Assembly: GCA_031973435.1 (NCBI GenBank)
Contig: DALYDA010000001.1
Location: 1-64,000, forward strand
DNA length: 64,000 nt
Direction of reading: 5' to 3'
From: HK-STAS-PATE-34 sp031973435
Lineage (GTDB): Bacteria; Patescibacteriota; Minisyncoccia; Phycocordibacterales; UBA9973
The position numbers and the translations under genes were made by a program. The notes under the pieces are model-generated. The model was not told the DNA's origin. It saw nothing but the letters and a program-made list of their open reading frames with translations, and did not search any database. Positions 56,076-63,542 of this stretch are shown piece by piece (the stretch's first letter is position 1; the number at the start of each line of letters is the position of its first letter).

Positions 56076-56747
56076 ATGACAAAAGTAGTACATCCATACG
56101 CACATCGTCTAGGAATCATCCGTGGTTGGAAATCACGCTGGTTTGTTGATCCAAAAAAATACCACACTCATGTAAAGGAGGATGTTGTGATAAGAGATTT
56201 CCTAGAGAAAAGACTCAAGGGTTACTATGTTTCTACTATTGATATAGAGAGAAACCAAAAAATGACACGTGTCATGATACACACTTCACGTCCTGGTATG
56301 ATCATCGGTCGCCAAGGTGAGGGGTCTATCAAACTCAAAGCAGATCTACTTTCTGAGATGAAGAAAAGAAAAATTGCTATCCCTACAGACTTCAAGATAG
56401 ACATAGTAGAGGTAACAAACCCTGATGCAGATGCAGCAATAGTTGCATGTTCAATCGCTGAAGGACTAGAAAAGAGACTTCCTTTCAGACGTGTTTCAAA
56501 GATGGCTATCGAAAAGATAATGACATCTCGTGGAGTAAAGGGGGCTAGAATATACATGACAGGACGTCTAGGAGGTGCAGAAATGGCGCGTTCTGAAGAA
56601 ATAAAGAAAGGATCTATCCCACTTCAGACAATTAGAGCTGATGTAGATTTCTCAAGAGGACGAGCACATCTTCCTTATGGAGATATTGGAATAAAGGTTT
56701 GGATTTATAAGGGAGAAGTTTTTGCTGATAAAACTAATAATCAATAA
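56076..56747 (+). CDS. rpsC: Ribosomal protein uS3
   Basis: mRNA-entry protein, 223 residues. N-terminal HRLGIIRGWKSRWFVDPKKY; KH domain with RPGMIIGRQGEGSIKL (about 72-87); C-terminal domain with RVSKMAIEKIMTSRGVKGAR, MTGRLGGAEMAR and GRAHLPYGDIGIKVWIYKGE. The start context is AATTTTATG without a Shine-Dalgarno sequence. Confidence 0.96.
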   Translation: MTKVVHPYAHRLGIIRGWKSRWFVDPKKYHTHVKEDVVIRDFLEKRLKGYYVSTIDIERNQKMTRVMIHTSRPGMIIGRQGEGSIKLKADLLSEMKKRKIAIPTDFKIDIVEVTNPDADAAIVACSIAEGLEKRLPFRRVSKMAIEKIMTSRGVKGARIYMTGRLGGAEMARSEEIKKGSIPLQTIRADVDFSRGRAHLPYGDIGIKVWIYKGEVFADKTNNQ

Positions 56748-56751
56748 TTTT

Positions 56752-57168
56752 ATGTTACTACCAAAGAAAGTAAAACACAGAAAATGGCACACAGATCGCA
56801 AGGATTTTGCGGGACGCGCTGAAACACGAGGAACCTCTGTGGATTTTGGTTCTTTTGGTTTGAAGGCAGAAACTGGTGCTCGAGTAAAATCAAACCAGAT
56901 AGAAGCTGCTAGAAAAGCTCTTTCAAGATCACTTACAAAGGTAGGAAAGGTTTGGATAAGAATCTTCCCTGATAGACCATTTACACAAAAGGCTGCAGAA
57001 GTACCGATGGGAAAGGGAAAGGGTGAACCAAATGGATACTGTGCACGTGTGCTACCAGGTAGAATAATCTTTGAAGTTGATGGAGTACCAGAGGAGGTAG
57101 CAAAAGAAGCTCTTAGAAAAGCTGGAACAAAGCTTCCTATGAAAACAAAAGTAGTAGCTAGAGTATAA
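56752..57168 (+). CDS. rplP: Ribosomal protein uL16
   Basis: Large-subunit protein near the A site, 138 residues from MLLPKKVKHRKWHTDRK. The segment EVPMGKGKGEPNGYCARV corresponds to the conserved loop with the hydroxylated Arg in E. coli; here Pro precedes the Met. An in-frame ATG at 56722 lies inside rpsC and is not used. Start context AATTTTATG. Confidence 0.95.
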   Translation: MLLPKKVKHRKWHTDRKDFAGRAETRGTSVDFGSFGLKAETGARVKSNQIEAARKALSRSLTKVGKVWIRIFPDRPFTQKAAEVPMGKGKGEPNGYCARVLPGRIIFEVDGVPEEVAKEALRKAGTKLPMKTKVVARV

Positions 57169-57172
57169 ACCT

Positions 57173-57361
57173 ATGAAAAAAATAGATATAAAAGATAAAA
57201 AGGATGAAGAACTTCTAGAATCTATAGGAGAGGCAAAGGACACACTTCACGAAAGTAGATTCCAAGTTGCAGGTGCAGCTCCAAAGGCTCCTCATAAGAT
57301 AAGAGAAGCAAGAAAAACAGTGGCTCGTGCATTAACCGAACTTCGTAGACGAAAATCATAA
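57173..57361 (+). CDS. rpmC: Ribosomal protein uL29
   Basis: Two-helix exit-site protein, 62 residues. KKDEELLESIGEAKDTLHES and the late KIREARKTVARALTELRRRK match the family; the turn between the helices carries an AGAAPKAP insertion. It starts 4 nt after rplP and ends 4 nt before rpsQ. Confidence 0.88.
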   Translation: MKKIDIKDKKDEELLESIGEAKDTLHESRFQVAGAAPKAPHKIREARKTVARALTELRRRKS

Positions 57362-57365
57362 TTTT

Positions 57366-57614
57366 ATGGAAAAAAATACTGAACAAAAGAATAAAAAAGT
57401 TATGGAAGGTGTCGTAACATCTGACAAAATGGATAAAACTATTGTGGTCAGTGTTTCAAGATACGTGAAGCATCCAAAGTACGGTAAGTACATGAGTACA
57501 AACAAGAAGTATAAAGTTCACGATGAAGACAACGCTTTCAAGATAGGAGACAAGGTTTCTTTTGTGGAAACTCGACCAATATCAAAAGACAAGTGTTTTA
57601 CTGTCGTTAAATAA
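57366..57614 (+). CDS. rpsQ: Ribosomal protein uS17
   Basis: Primary 16S-binding OB-fold protein, 82 residues. EGVVTSDKMDKTIVVSVSRY, KHPKYGKYMSTNKKYKVHDE and GDKVSFVETRPISKDK are canonical. A Lys/Asn-rich N-terminus of about 12 residues precedes the fold. Start context AATTTTATG. Confidence 0.94.
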   Translation: MEKNTEQKNKKVMEGVVTSDKMDKTIVVSVSRYVKHPKYGKYMSTNKKYKVHDEDNAFKIGDKVSFVETRPISKDKCFTVVK

Positions 57615-57632
57615 ATAATCTAATCAAATTTT

Positions 57633-58010
57633 ATGATACAAGCAGGAACAAGAGTAAAAATAACAGACAACGCCGGCGGTAAAGACGCTCAAGTTTTCAA
57701 AGTGCTTGGAGGAAGTAAGCGTCGTTATGCAGAGATCGGAGACGTAGTTGTTATCGCTGTAAAAAGTGCTGAACCTCGAAAGACTGTAAAGAAGAAAGAC
57801 GTTCATCATGCAGTTGTAGTAAGACAAAGAAACGCTTTTAGAAGAAAGGATGGCTCATACATCCGATTCGATGACAATGCTGTTGTGATCATAGGAAAGG
57901 CAAAACAAAAGTTTGAACCTATAGCAGGACGTATCTTTGGACCTATTCCAAGAGAACTAGCAGAGAGAGGATACCAAAAGATCATTTCCTTGGCACCGGA
58001 GGTACTATAA
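57633..58010 (+). CDS. rplN: Ribosomal protein uL14
   Basis: Intersubunit-bridge protein, 125 residues. MIQAGTRVKITDNAGGKDAQ, VVVRQRNAFRRKDGSYIRFD and RIFGPIPRELAERGYQKIIS are diagnostic. A 76-nt gap follows, holding a copy of the dispersed pre-start element, before rplX. Confidence 0.96.
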   Translation: MIQAGTRVKITDNAGGKDAQVFKVLGGSKRRYAEIGDVVVIAVKSAEPRKTVKKKDVHHAVVVRQRNAFRRKDGSYIRFDDNAVVIIGKAKQKFEPIAGRIFGPIPRELAERGYQKIISLAPEVL

Positions 58011-58044
58011 ATAAGAGCAGATAGGGGCAAGGGAAGAGTGAGAC

Positions 58045-58086
58045 AACATCACAATTCGCTTATCACTTATCACTAACTACTAATAT
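58045..58086 (+). repeat. Dispersed pre-start element, copy upstream of rplX
   Basis: ACAACATCACAATTCGCTTA followed by TCACTTATCACTAACTACTA lies directly before the rplX ATG. It aligns with the elements before nusA and ppa, most clearly in TTCGCTT-TCAC and ATC-CTAA blocks. Confidence 0.45.
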
Positions 58087-58389
58087 ATGAAAATCAAAAA
58101 AGGAGACAACATAATAGTGATGAAAGGAAAAGACAGAGGTGCAAAAGGCACTGTTGAGAAAGTGTTTCCAAAAACATCTAAAGTTTTGATAAGTGGTGTA
58201 AACCTAAAGAAGAAGCACGAGAAGAAGACTCGAGGTAAGGCAGGACAGGTTATAGAAATAGCGATGCCTATATCTATATCAAACGTTATGTTGCAAGATC
58301 CAAAAGGTGGAAAGGCAACGAGAGTTGGATACAAGATAGAGGACGGAAAGAAAACTCGTGTAGCAACAAAGAGCGGTTCGAAGCTCTAA
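58087..58389 (+). CDS. rplX: Ribosomal protein uL24
   Basis: Assembly-initiating large-subunit protein, 100 residues. The KOW motif KGDNIIVMKGKDRGAKGTVE (about 4-23) and the later KTRGKAGQVIEIAMPISISN are typical. It begins after the dispersed element and is followed 30 nt later by rplE. Confidence 0.94.
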   Translation: MKIKKGDNIIVMKGKDRGAKGTVEKVFPKTSKVLISGVNLKKKHEKKTRGKAGQVIEIAMPISISNVMLQDPKGGKATRVGYKIEDGKKTRVATKSGSKL

Positions 58390-58419
58390 GATTAGTAATA
58401 TAAATATATAAATTTACGT

Positions 58420-58962
58420 ATGGAAAGCGTGAAAACAATTGAAAAGAAAGCGTTTGAGGTAATGAAAGGAGAGTTCGGTTACAAGAACCTCATGGCTTCA
58501 CCTCACCTAGAAAAGATAGTTGTGTCTTCTGGTACAGGACGCATGATGAAAGCTAACAAGAACTTCAATGAACTTGTTTCTGACAGACTCGCAAAGATAA
58601 CAGGACAGAAGCCATCACTTCGTGGTGCAAAGAAGTCTATCGCAAGTTTCAAGGTACGTACTGGAGACCCTGTAGGGCTTATGGTTACACTTCGAGGAGA
58701 GAGTATGTACTCTTTTCTAGATAAGTTCATAAACATCGCTCTTCCTCGAACAAAGGACTTTCGAGGAATATCTCGTGGAGCAGTAGACGCAATCGGAAAC
58801 ATAACAATCGGTATTCGTGAACACACAATATTTGCAGAAACAGGAGACGAAGACATAAAGGATGTTTTCGGTCTAGCTATAACGATAGTTACATCAGCAA
58901 AGACAAAAGCAGAAGCAGTAAAATTCTTCGAGCTCCTGGGAATACCATTCAAGAAGGACTAA
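58420..58962 (+). CDS. rplE: Ribosomal protein uL5
   Basis: 5S rRNA-binding protein, 180 residues. LEKIVVSSGTGRMMKANKNF, ITGQKPSLRGAKKSIASFKV, RTKDFRGISRGAVDAIGNIT and the C-terminal EAVKFFELLGIPFK are canonical. In most bacteria rpsN follows directly; here a terminator and two accessory genes intervene. Confidence 0.95.
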   Translation: MESVKTIEKKAFEVMKGEFGYKNLMASPHLEKIVVSSGTGRMMKANKNFNELVSDRLAKITGQKPSLRGAKKSIASFKVRTGDPVGLMVTLRGESMYSFLDKFINIALPRTKDFRGISRGAVDAIGNITIGIREHTIFAETGDEDIKDVFGLAITIVTSAKTKAEAVKFFELLGIPFKKD

Positions 58963-58980
58963 ATATAATTCAAAAAAACA

Positions 58981-59012
58981 AAAAACTCCGGTCAGTGATC
59001 GGAGTTTTTTGT
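58981..59012 (+). terminator. Terminator after rplE
   Basis: ACTCCG (58985-58990) pairs with CGGAGT (59000-59005) around a 9-nt loop, flanked by A-run and T6. Confidence 0.82.
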
Positions 59013-59072
59013 TAGTCTGTTGTCTTTGACAAGACACTTGCTTGGTGGTAGTGTAATAAAAATTTGAAATAT

Positions 59073-59828
59073 ATGGATAGTTTAAGTATAGTTCTGGCAG
59101 CCATTATTATGGCACTAGTTTTATTATGTGTTTTTTTGGCATATGGGCTAATTGTGGCAATTGAGTATAGAAAAGAACTTAACAAAATTCTTGTCGACAC
59201 AACCGCTTTTGGGACTGGAAAGATTAATCAATTCAGTTGTCTTTGGGACAGCATAGAGCTACTTCATACAAAGAAAAGTGAAGAGTTGAAAAAAGTCTTC
59301 TCTCTAAATTTGTATAAAATTATTAGCGGGGAAATACTAATAACAAAGACGACTTCAGGTGTCGAAGGACTGGTAAACACATTAAAGTTTGCCATGGATG
59401 GTACATCCGTAGAATCGCTAAGATCAAAGTACGCATTTCAAGACCCTGAGTTCGTAATTTTAAAACAATTTCTTATTGAAAGATTTACGACATTTTTTCA
59501 AAAGGAATGGGAAGTGGTGCAGTCAAAAAAGGAACAAGCAAGCGCCTCGACCTACTATGCCAAGGTCAAAAACCTCCACAACTCTTATCTTGTTTTGAAA
59601 TCATTGTTTTCGGAAACAGAGGTCCAGGGTGTGGTAAAACATATAGAAAAGATGAAGGAATTTGCACTAGATGTAACTTTTGAAGAAATAAAAGCCTTTT
59701 CTGATAGAGAAAATTATGAAGATATAATTTTAGAATATTCAGAAAGAAATCCATATTTAGTAGATAAGAAAAAAGTTCTACAGCAGTTCTATTATGTATT
59801 CAATAAAGACAAGAAACCGCTAACATAA
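59073..59828 (+). CDS. Membrane-anchored hypothetical protein
   Basis: A 251-residue protein with an N-terminal transmembrane helix (SLSIVLAAIIMALVLLCVFLAYGL) and a largely helical soluble domain (VVKHIEKMKEFALDVTFEEI, FSDRENYEDIILEYSER). ATG 59073 is preferred over an in-frame TTG 9 nt upstream. TTGACA at 59026-59031 is a likely -35, but no -10 at good spacing is obvious. No family recognised. It lies in the insertion between rplE and rpsN and ends with a terminator. Confidence 0.65.
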   Translation: MDSLSIVLAAIIMALVLLCVFLAYGLIVAIEYRKELNKILVDTTAFGTGKINQFSCLWDSIELLHTKKSEELKKVFSLNLYKIISGEILITKTTSGVEGLVNTLKFAMDGTSVESLRSKYAFQDPEFVILKQFLIERFTTFFQKEWEVVQSKKEQASASTYYAKVKNLHNSYLVLKSLFSETEVQGVVKHIEKMKEFALDVTFEEIKAFSDRENYEDIILEYSERNPYLVDKKKVLQQFYYVFNKDKKPLT

Positions 59829-59848
59829 AATAAGCGGTTTTTTTTATT
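59814..59848 (+). terminator. Terminator after the membrane-anchored hypothetical gene
   Basis: ACCGCT pairs with AGCGGT across an 11-nt loop, then T8; it overlaps the stop codon. Confidence 0.75.
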
Positions 59849-59870
59849 TTGTTAAAACAGGGCACAGATG

Positions 59871-59876
59871 TATACT
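59871..59876 (+). promoter_or_regulatory. -10 box of the methyltransferase gene, predicted leaderless
   Basis: TATACT ends 6 nt before the ATG at 59883 and lies downstream of an alternative ATG at 59868, supporting 59883 as start. TTGTTA at 59849-59854 could be the -35. Confidence 0.6.
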
Positions 59877-59882
59877 CATGAA

Positions 59883-60638
59883 ATGAAAATCACAGATACA
59901 TCTTGGGAGAAGGTTGCTCCATGGTATAGCGACCACCTCGCCTCAACAGATACTTATCAAGAGAAAGTTATAGTTCCGAACCTAGTTCGTTTTGTTTCTC
60001 TGAAGAAAGGAGAGAAAGTTTTGGATTTGGGTTGTGGAGATGGATATTTCACTCGGGTATTGAAAAAGGAAGGAGGAGACGTCTCAGGTATAGATGCATC
60101 GAAGTCTCTGATAGAGAAGGCAAAGAAAGTGGATCCGAAGGGAAACTATTCTCTAAAGAAAGCCGAAGATATGCAGGGAGTGAAAGAAAAGTATGATACC
60201 GTGGTTTCAGTTCTCGCGTTTCAAAATATGAAGTATGGAGAAAAAGTTTTCGAAGTTGTAAAAAAGCATCTCACAGAAAAAGGAAGATTTGTTTTAGTTC
60301 TCAACCATCCAGCATTTAGAGTGCCAAAAGAGAGTGACTGGTATTTTGACAGTACTCGCAACGAACAGGGTAGGGTTGTGTATAAATACATGAGCGAAAT
60401 CTCGCTTCCTATCGTCATGAATCCAGGTTCAAAGAAAGAAAACCAGGAAGTAACTTACTCATTCCAGCGTCCTATGCAGTGGTACGTAAAGCAGGCCAAC
60501 AAGAATGGGCTCGCTCTTACTCGTATGGAAGAATGGATTTCTCACAAGGGGAGTCAAAAGGGTCCTCGACAGAAGGCTGAAGATCAGGCACGAAAGGAGA
60601 TACCTATGTTTATGGTTATTGAGTTTAGTATTTTGTAA
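59883..60638 (+). CDS. Class I SAM-dependent methyltransferase
   Basis: A 251-residue methyltransferase. Motif I KVLDLGCGDGYFTRVLKKEG (about 44-63), the acidic residue of motif II in VSGIDASKSLIEKAKK, and the motif IV-like VVSVLAFQNMKYGEKVFEVV are clear. The C-terminal half contains RPMQWYVKQANKNGLALTRM. The substrate is unknown; a ribosomal or small-molecule target cannot be told. The start at 59883 follows from the -10 box at 59871-59876. Confidence 0.83.
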   Translation: MKITDTSWEKVAPWYSDHLASTDTYQEKVIVPNLVRFVSLKKGEKVLDLGCGDGYFTRVLKKEGGDVSGIDASKSLIEKAKKVDPKGNYSLKKAEDMQGVKEKYDTVVSVLAFQNMKYGEKVFEVVKKHLTEKGRFVLVLNHPAFRVPKESDWYFDSTRNEQGRVVYKYMSEISLPIVMNPGSKKENQEVTYSFQRPMQWYVKQANKNGLALTRMEEWISHKGSQKGPRQKAEDQARKEIPMFMVIEFSIL

Positions 60639-60783
60639 TTTGTATTCGTGTTTTCATATACACCGGCTATCCTTCTTCAAAGAGACTTGTGAGCCTGACT
60701 GAGGCGAACACGAGGAATTTTTGATCACAAAAATATCCGTGCTCTTTGGAGAAGGGAGCTAAAAACTGCGTTCAGTAAAGCGT
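60639..60783. other. Intergenic stretch before the rpsN promoter
   Basis: First part of a 331-nt gene-free region between the methyltransferase gene and rpsN. I see no coding frame or RNA gene. GAGGCGAACACGAGG (60703-60717) resembles GGCGAACGACATG at 46704-46716; both may be remnants of one dispersed GC-rich repeat. Confidence 0.4.
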
Positions 60784-60812
60784 TTGACAATCTTCCGGTC
60801 TTCTGCTAAACT
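60784..60812 (+). promoter_or_regulatory. Promoter restarting the spc cluster at rpsN
   Basis: TTGACA (60784-60789), 17 nt, TAAACT (60807-60812). The predicted leader is about 150 nt. Confidence 0.8.
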
Positions 60813-60920
60813 CTATCTCGTTGCCGACTATTGGCCAATCCGCTTGTCTCCTTTAGTTTCTAGCCCTACAGGGTAAGGATCTGAAGAAAATAAGCGAGAT
60901 ATTACCGATACGAGGGACGG

Positions 60921-60969
60921 AAGTGGCAGTTTCACTGTCCACTTTGCACTTATCACTTTTTACTAATAC
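60921..60969 (+). promoter_or_regulatory. Leader hairpin and dispersed element before rpsN
   Basis: AAGTGGCAGT (60921-60930) pairs with ACTGTCCACTT (60934-60944) around TTC with one bulged T, then GCACTTATCACTTTTTACTA leads to the rpsN ATG, resembling the 3' half of the element before rplX. Possible translational regulator or processing site. Confidence 0.45.
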
Positions 60970-61155
60970 ATGGCAAAAACATCTACACGCGTACGCGCAG
61001 AGAAAAAACCAAAATTTTCAAGTCGAGCTAAAAATCGATGTTTTAAGTGTGGGCGAGGAAGAGGTTTTATGAGAGATTTCGGTCTTTGTAGAATCTGTTT
61101 CCGTGAACTTGCAAATGAAGGGAAGATCCCTGGAGTTCGCAAATCTAGTTGGTAA
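60970..61155 (+). CDS. rpsN: Ribosomal protein uS14, zinc-binding type
   Basis: Small-subunit head protein, 61 residues, the short zinc-ribbon form. The four Cys ligands are in NRCFKCGRGRG (CxxC) and GLCRICFREL (CxxC), and the C-terminal GKIPGVRKSSW is canonical. It follows a promoter that restarts the spc cluster after the accessory genes. rpsH follows 13 nt downstream. Confidence 0.96.
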   Translation: MAKTSTRVRAEKKPKFSSRAKNRCFKCGRGRGFMRDFGLCRICFRELANEGKIPGVRKSSW

Positions 61156-61168
61156 TCTCAAATATTAT

Positions 61169-61555
61169 ATGGATCAAATTGCAAACATGCTAAACATGAT
61201 AAAGAATGCTGGAGTTCGCAGTCACGCGAATGTAGTTGTTCCTCATTCTAAGATGAAGGAGTCTATATTGGTTTGTCTCAAGAGAGAAGGCTATATAGCA
61301 GATTTCAAGAAAAAGACTCAAAAGAACTTCCCATTTTTGGAAATAGAACTTTCTTATACTGATGGAAGTCCAAAGGTAAAAGAGGTAAAGAGAATTTCGA
61401 AACTTTCAAAACGAGTATACATGGCGGTAGGTGATATTCGTCCAGTGAAAAGTGGTCGTGGCGTATTAATACTTTCAACTCCAAAGGGGATTCTTTCTGG
61501 CCGTGAAGCTAGAAAAGAACACGTAGGAGGAGAAGCACTACTTTCTATCGCATAA
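61169..61555 (+). CDS. rpsH: Ribosomal protein uS8
   Basis: 16S central-domain assembly protein, 128 residues from MDQIANMLNMIKNAGVRSHA. The C-terminal signature GRGVLILSTPKGILSGREAR is clear. An in-frame ATG at 61103 lies inside rpsN and is not used. In E. coli S8 represses this operon at the L5 leader; the altered arrangement here (rplE cut off from rpsN) would break that logic. Confidence 0.95.
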   Translation: MDQIANMLNMIKNAGVRSHANVVVPHSKMKESILVCLKREGYIADFKKKTQKNFPFLEIELSYTDGSPKVKEVKRISKLSKRVYMAVGDIRPVKSGRGVLILSTPKGILSGREARKEHVGGEALLSIA

Positions 61556-61559
61556 ATAT

Positions 61560-62093
61560 ATGTCACGAATTGGAAAACAACCTATAAACGTACCACAAGG
61601 AGTAACCGTCAAATTTGAAAACGGAGTATTTACTGTTAAGAGTGCAAAGGGAGAACTATCAAAGATATTTAGAGATGATGTGTCTGTGTCTATAGACGTT
61701 GATATCATCACACTTTCACCAAAAGAAGGTTCACCTCTTGCAAAAGCACTTTGGGGAACATACGCATCACACATAAAGAATATGATCGAAGGTGTGACAA
61801 ATACATTTTCAAAAAAGCTTATACTCGAAGGAGTAGGATTCAAAAGTGAAGTACAAGGTAGTACTTTGGTTTTGGCTCTAGGTTTTTCTCACCCAGTAAA
61901 GGTTGAGATACCAGCTACTCTTACAGTTACAGCAGAGAAGAACAACATTACAGTTGTAGGTGTAGACAAAGAATTGGTTGGAAGCTTCACTGCATCACTT
62001 CGAGCACTCAAGAAACCTGAACCATACAAAGGAAAAGGATTTAGATACGATAGTGAGGTTATCCGTCGAAAACAAGGTAAGAAGACTGCATAA
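61560..62093 (+). CDS. rplF: Ribosomal protein uL6
   Basis: Large-subunit protein at the factor-binding site, 177 residues. MSRIGKQPINVPQGVTVKFE and the C-terminal KKPEPYKGKGFRYDSEVIRR KQGK signature are canonical. Starts 4 nt after rpsH with an ATAT-ATG context. Confidence 0.96.
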   Translation: MSRIGKQPINVPQGVTVKFENGVFTVKSAKGELSKIFRDDVSVSIDVDIITLSPKEGSPLAKALWGTYASHIKNMIEGVTNTFSKKLILEGVGFKSEVQGSTLVLALGFSHPVKVEIPATLTVTAEKNNITVVGVDKELVGSFTASLRALKKPEPYKGKGFRYDSEVIRRKQGKKTA

Positions 62094-62113
62094 GATATCT
62101 AACTACAAAATAT

Positions 62114-62461
62114 ATGAAAGTAAAAAATATCAAAACAGAAAAGAGAATGCGACTCAAGAAAAAGATCCGCGCAATGATAGGAGACTCAAAGTATCCACGT
62201 CTTTCTGTTTTCCGTTCGAACTCTCACATCTATGCTCAACTTATCGATGACAACAAGGGAGTAACTCTTGTAGAGGCTTCAGACATAAAGGAGACTAAGG
62301 GTACAAAGAACGAAAGAGCAATGCAAGTAGGAAAGAAGATCGCAAAGTCTGCTATCGACAAAGGAATCGAGAAAGTAGTTTTTGACAGAAACGGTTTTGC
62401 TTATACTGGTAGAGTAAAAATACTAGCAGATGAAGCTCGAAAGGGAGGACTTAATTTTTAA
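62114..62461 (+). CDS. rplR: Ribosomal protein uL18
   Basis: 5S rRNA-binding protein, 115 residues. YPRLSVFRSNSHIYAQLIDD, QVGKKIAKSAIDKGIEKVVF and DRNGFAYTGRVKILADEARK match the family. The basic N-terminus (MKVKNIKTEKRMRLKKKIRA) is typical. rpsE follows 8 nt downstream. Confidence 0.95.
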   Translation: MKVKNIKTEKRMRLKKKIRAMIGDSKYPRLSVFRSNSHIYAQLIDDNKGVTLVEASDIKETKGTKNERAMQVGKKIAKSAIDKGIEKVVFDRNGFAYTGRVKILADEARKGGLNF

Positions 62462-62469
62462 TAAAATAT

Positions 62470-63087
62470 ATGTCACAAGAACAACAGACACAACCAAATA
62501 AAGCATCAACAGACAGAGGAAGTTCTCGTCCTCCACGAAGTGGAGGCCGTGGAGGTAGAGGCGGATCTTCTCGAGGAGAGAGAGTAAAACCAGAGTTTGA
62601 GCAAAAGATGATCTCGATCAGGCGCGTTACTCGTGTTGTTTCTGGTGGACGAAGATTTTCATTCTCTGTTGCTATCCTTATCGGAGACAGAAGAGGAAGC
62701 TTTGGTATAGGAACAGGAAAAGCTACAGATACAACTCTAGCGATAGAAAAGGCTGTTAAGGATGCAAAGAAGAACATGATGACTATCAAACTTACAAAGG
62801 AGAATTCTATCCCTCATGAAGTAAGCGCAAAGTTCAAGAGTTCTAAAATCATGATCATGCCAAACCGCGGAAAGGGACTTGTTTCTGGTAGTTCTGTTAG
62901 AGACCTACTAACTTTGGCTGGAGTATTTAACGTTACATCAAAACTAAACTCAGGAAGTAAGAATACACTAAACAACGCTCGCGCTGCTGCACTTGCACTT
63001 TCAGAGATTTCAACTGAATACAAAAAGAAAGAAGCGAAAGTAGAGCCTGTGGTAGCACCAGAAGCACAAGCAACTGAAGCAAAATAA
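62470..63087 (+). CDS. rpsE: Ribosomal protein uS5
   Basis: Small-subunit fidelity protein, 205 residues. The double-stranded-RNA-binding core has FEQKMISIRRVTRVVSGGRR, GDRRGSFGIGTGKATDTTLA and HEVSAKFKSSKIMIMPNRGK. A Ser/Arg/Gly-rich N-terminal extension of about 40 residues (PPRSGGRGGRGGSSRGERVK) and an acidic/Ala-rich C-tail are additions. No rpmD (uL30) lies between it and rplO, as in CPR bacteria. Confidence 0.95.
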   Translation: MSQEQQTQPNKASTDRGSSRPPRSGGRGGRGGSSRGERVKPEFEQKMISIRRVTRVVSGGRRFSFSVAILIGDRRGSFGIGTGKATDTTLAIEKAVKDAKKNMMTIKLTKENSIPHEVSAKFKSSKIMIMPNRGKGLVSGSSVRDLLTLAGVFNVTSKLNSGSKNTLNNARAAALALSEISTEYKKKEAKVEPVVAPEAQATEAK

Positions 63088-63097
63088 CTTTTGATAT

Positions 63098-63538
63098 ATG
63101 CAAATCCATAAAATAAAAAGAAATACAGAAAATAAGACAAAAAAGCGAGTTGGTCGCGGGGGTGTTAGTGGTAAGACTTCAGGACGAGGAACAAAAGGAC
63201 AAAGTTCACGTGCTGGTAACAAGAAGAGACCACAACTAAGAGACATCATACGAAAGATTCCAAGAAGAAGAGGACGAGGAAAGAATCTAAACACACCTCT
63301 TACATTTCCTTACGTAGTAGTGTCACTTTCACAGATCGAAACAGCTTTTAGTAAAGGCGAAGTTGTAAACCCAAAGTCTCTATATGAGAAAAAGCTCGTA
63401 AAGAAAGAAGGTGGAAAATTCCCTGCAGTAAAGATCCTAGCAAATGGTACACTTACAAAGTCAGTGAGCTTTGAGAATTGCAAGGTTTCAACTGGTGCAA
63501 AGGAAGCGATAGAGAAAGCAGGAGGAAAGATAGTATAA
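63098..63538 (+). CDS. rplO: Ribosomal protein uL15
   Basis: Late-assembly large-subunit protein, 146 residues. The glycine/arginine-rich N-terminus KKRVGRGGVSGKTSGRGTKG and the C-terminal KILANGTLTKSVSFENCKVS with KEAIEKAGGKIV are characteristic. It directly follows rpsE with 10 nt and precedes secY by 4 nt. Confidence 0.95.
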   Translation: MQIHKIKRNTENKTKKRVGRGGVSGKTSGRGTKGQSSRAGNKKRPQLRDIIRKIPRRRGRGKNLNTPLTFPYVVVSLSQIETAFSKGEVVNPKSLYEKKLVKKEGGKFPAVKILANGTLTKSVSFENCKVSTGAKEAIEKAGGKIV

Positions 63539-63542
63539 AAAA

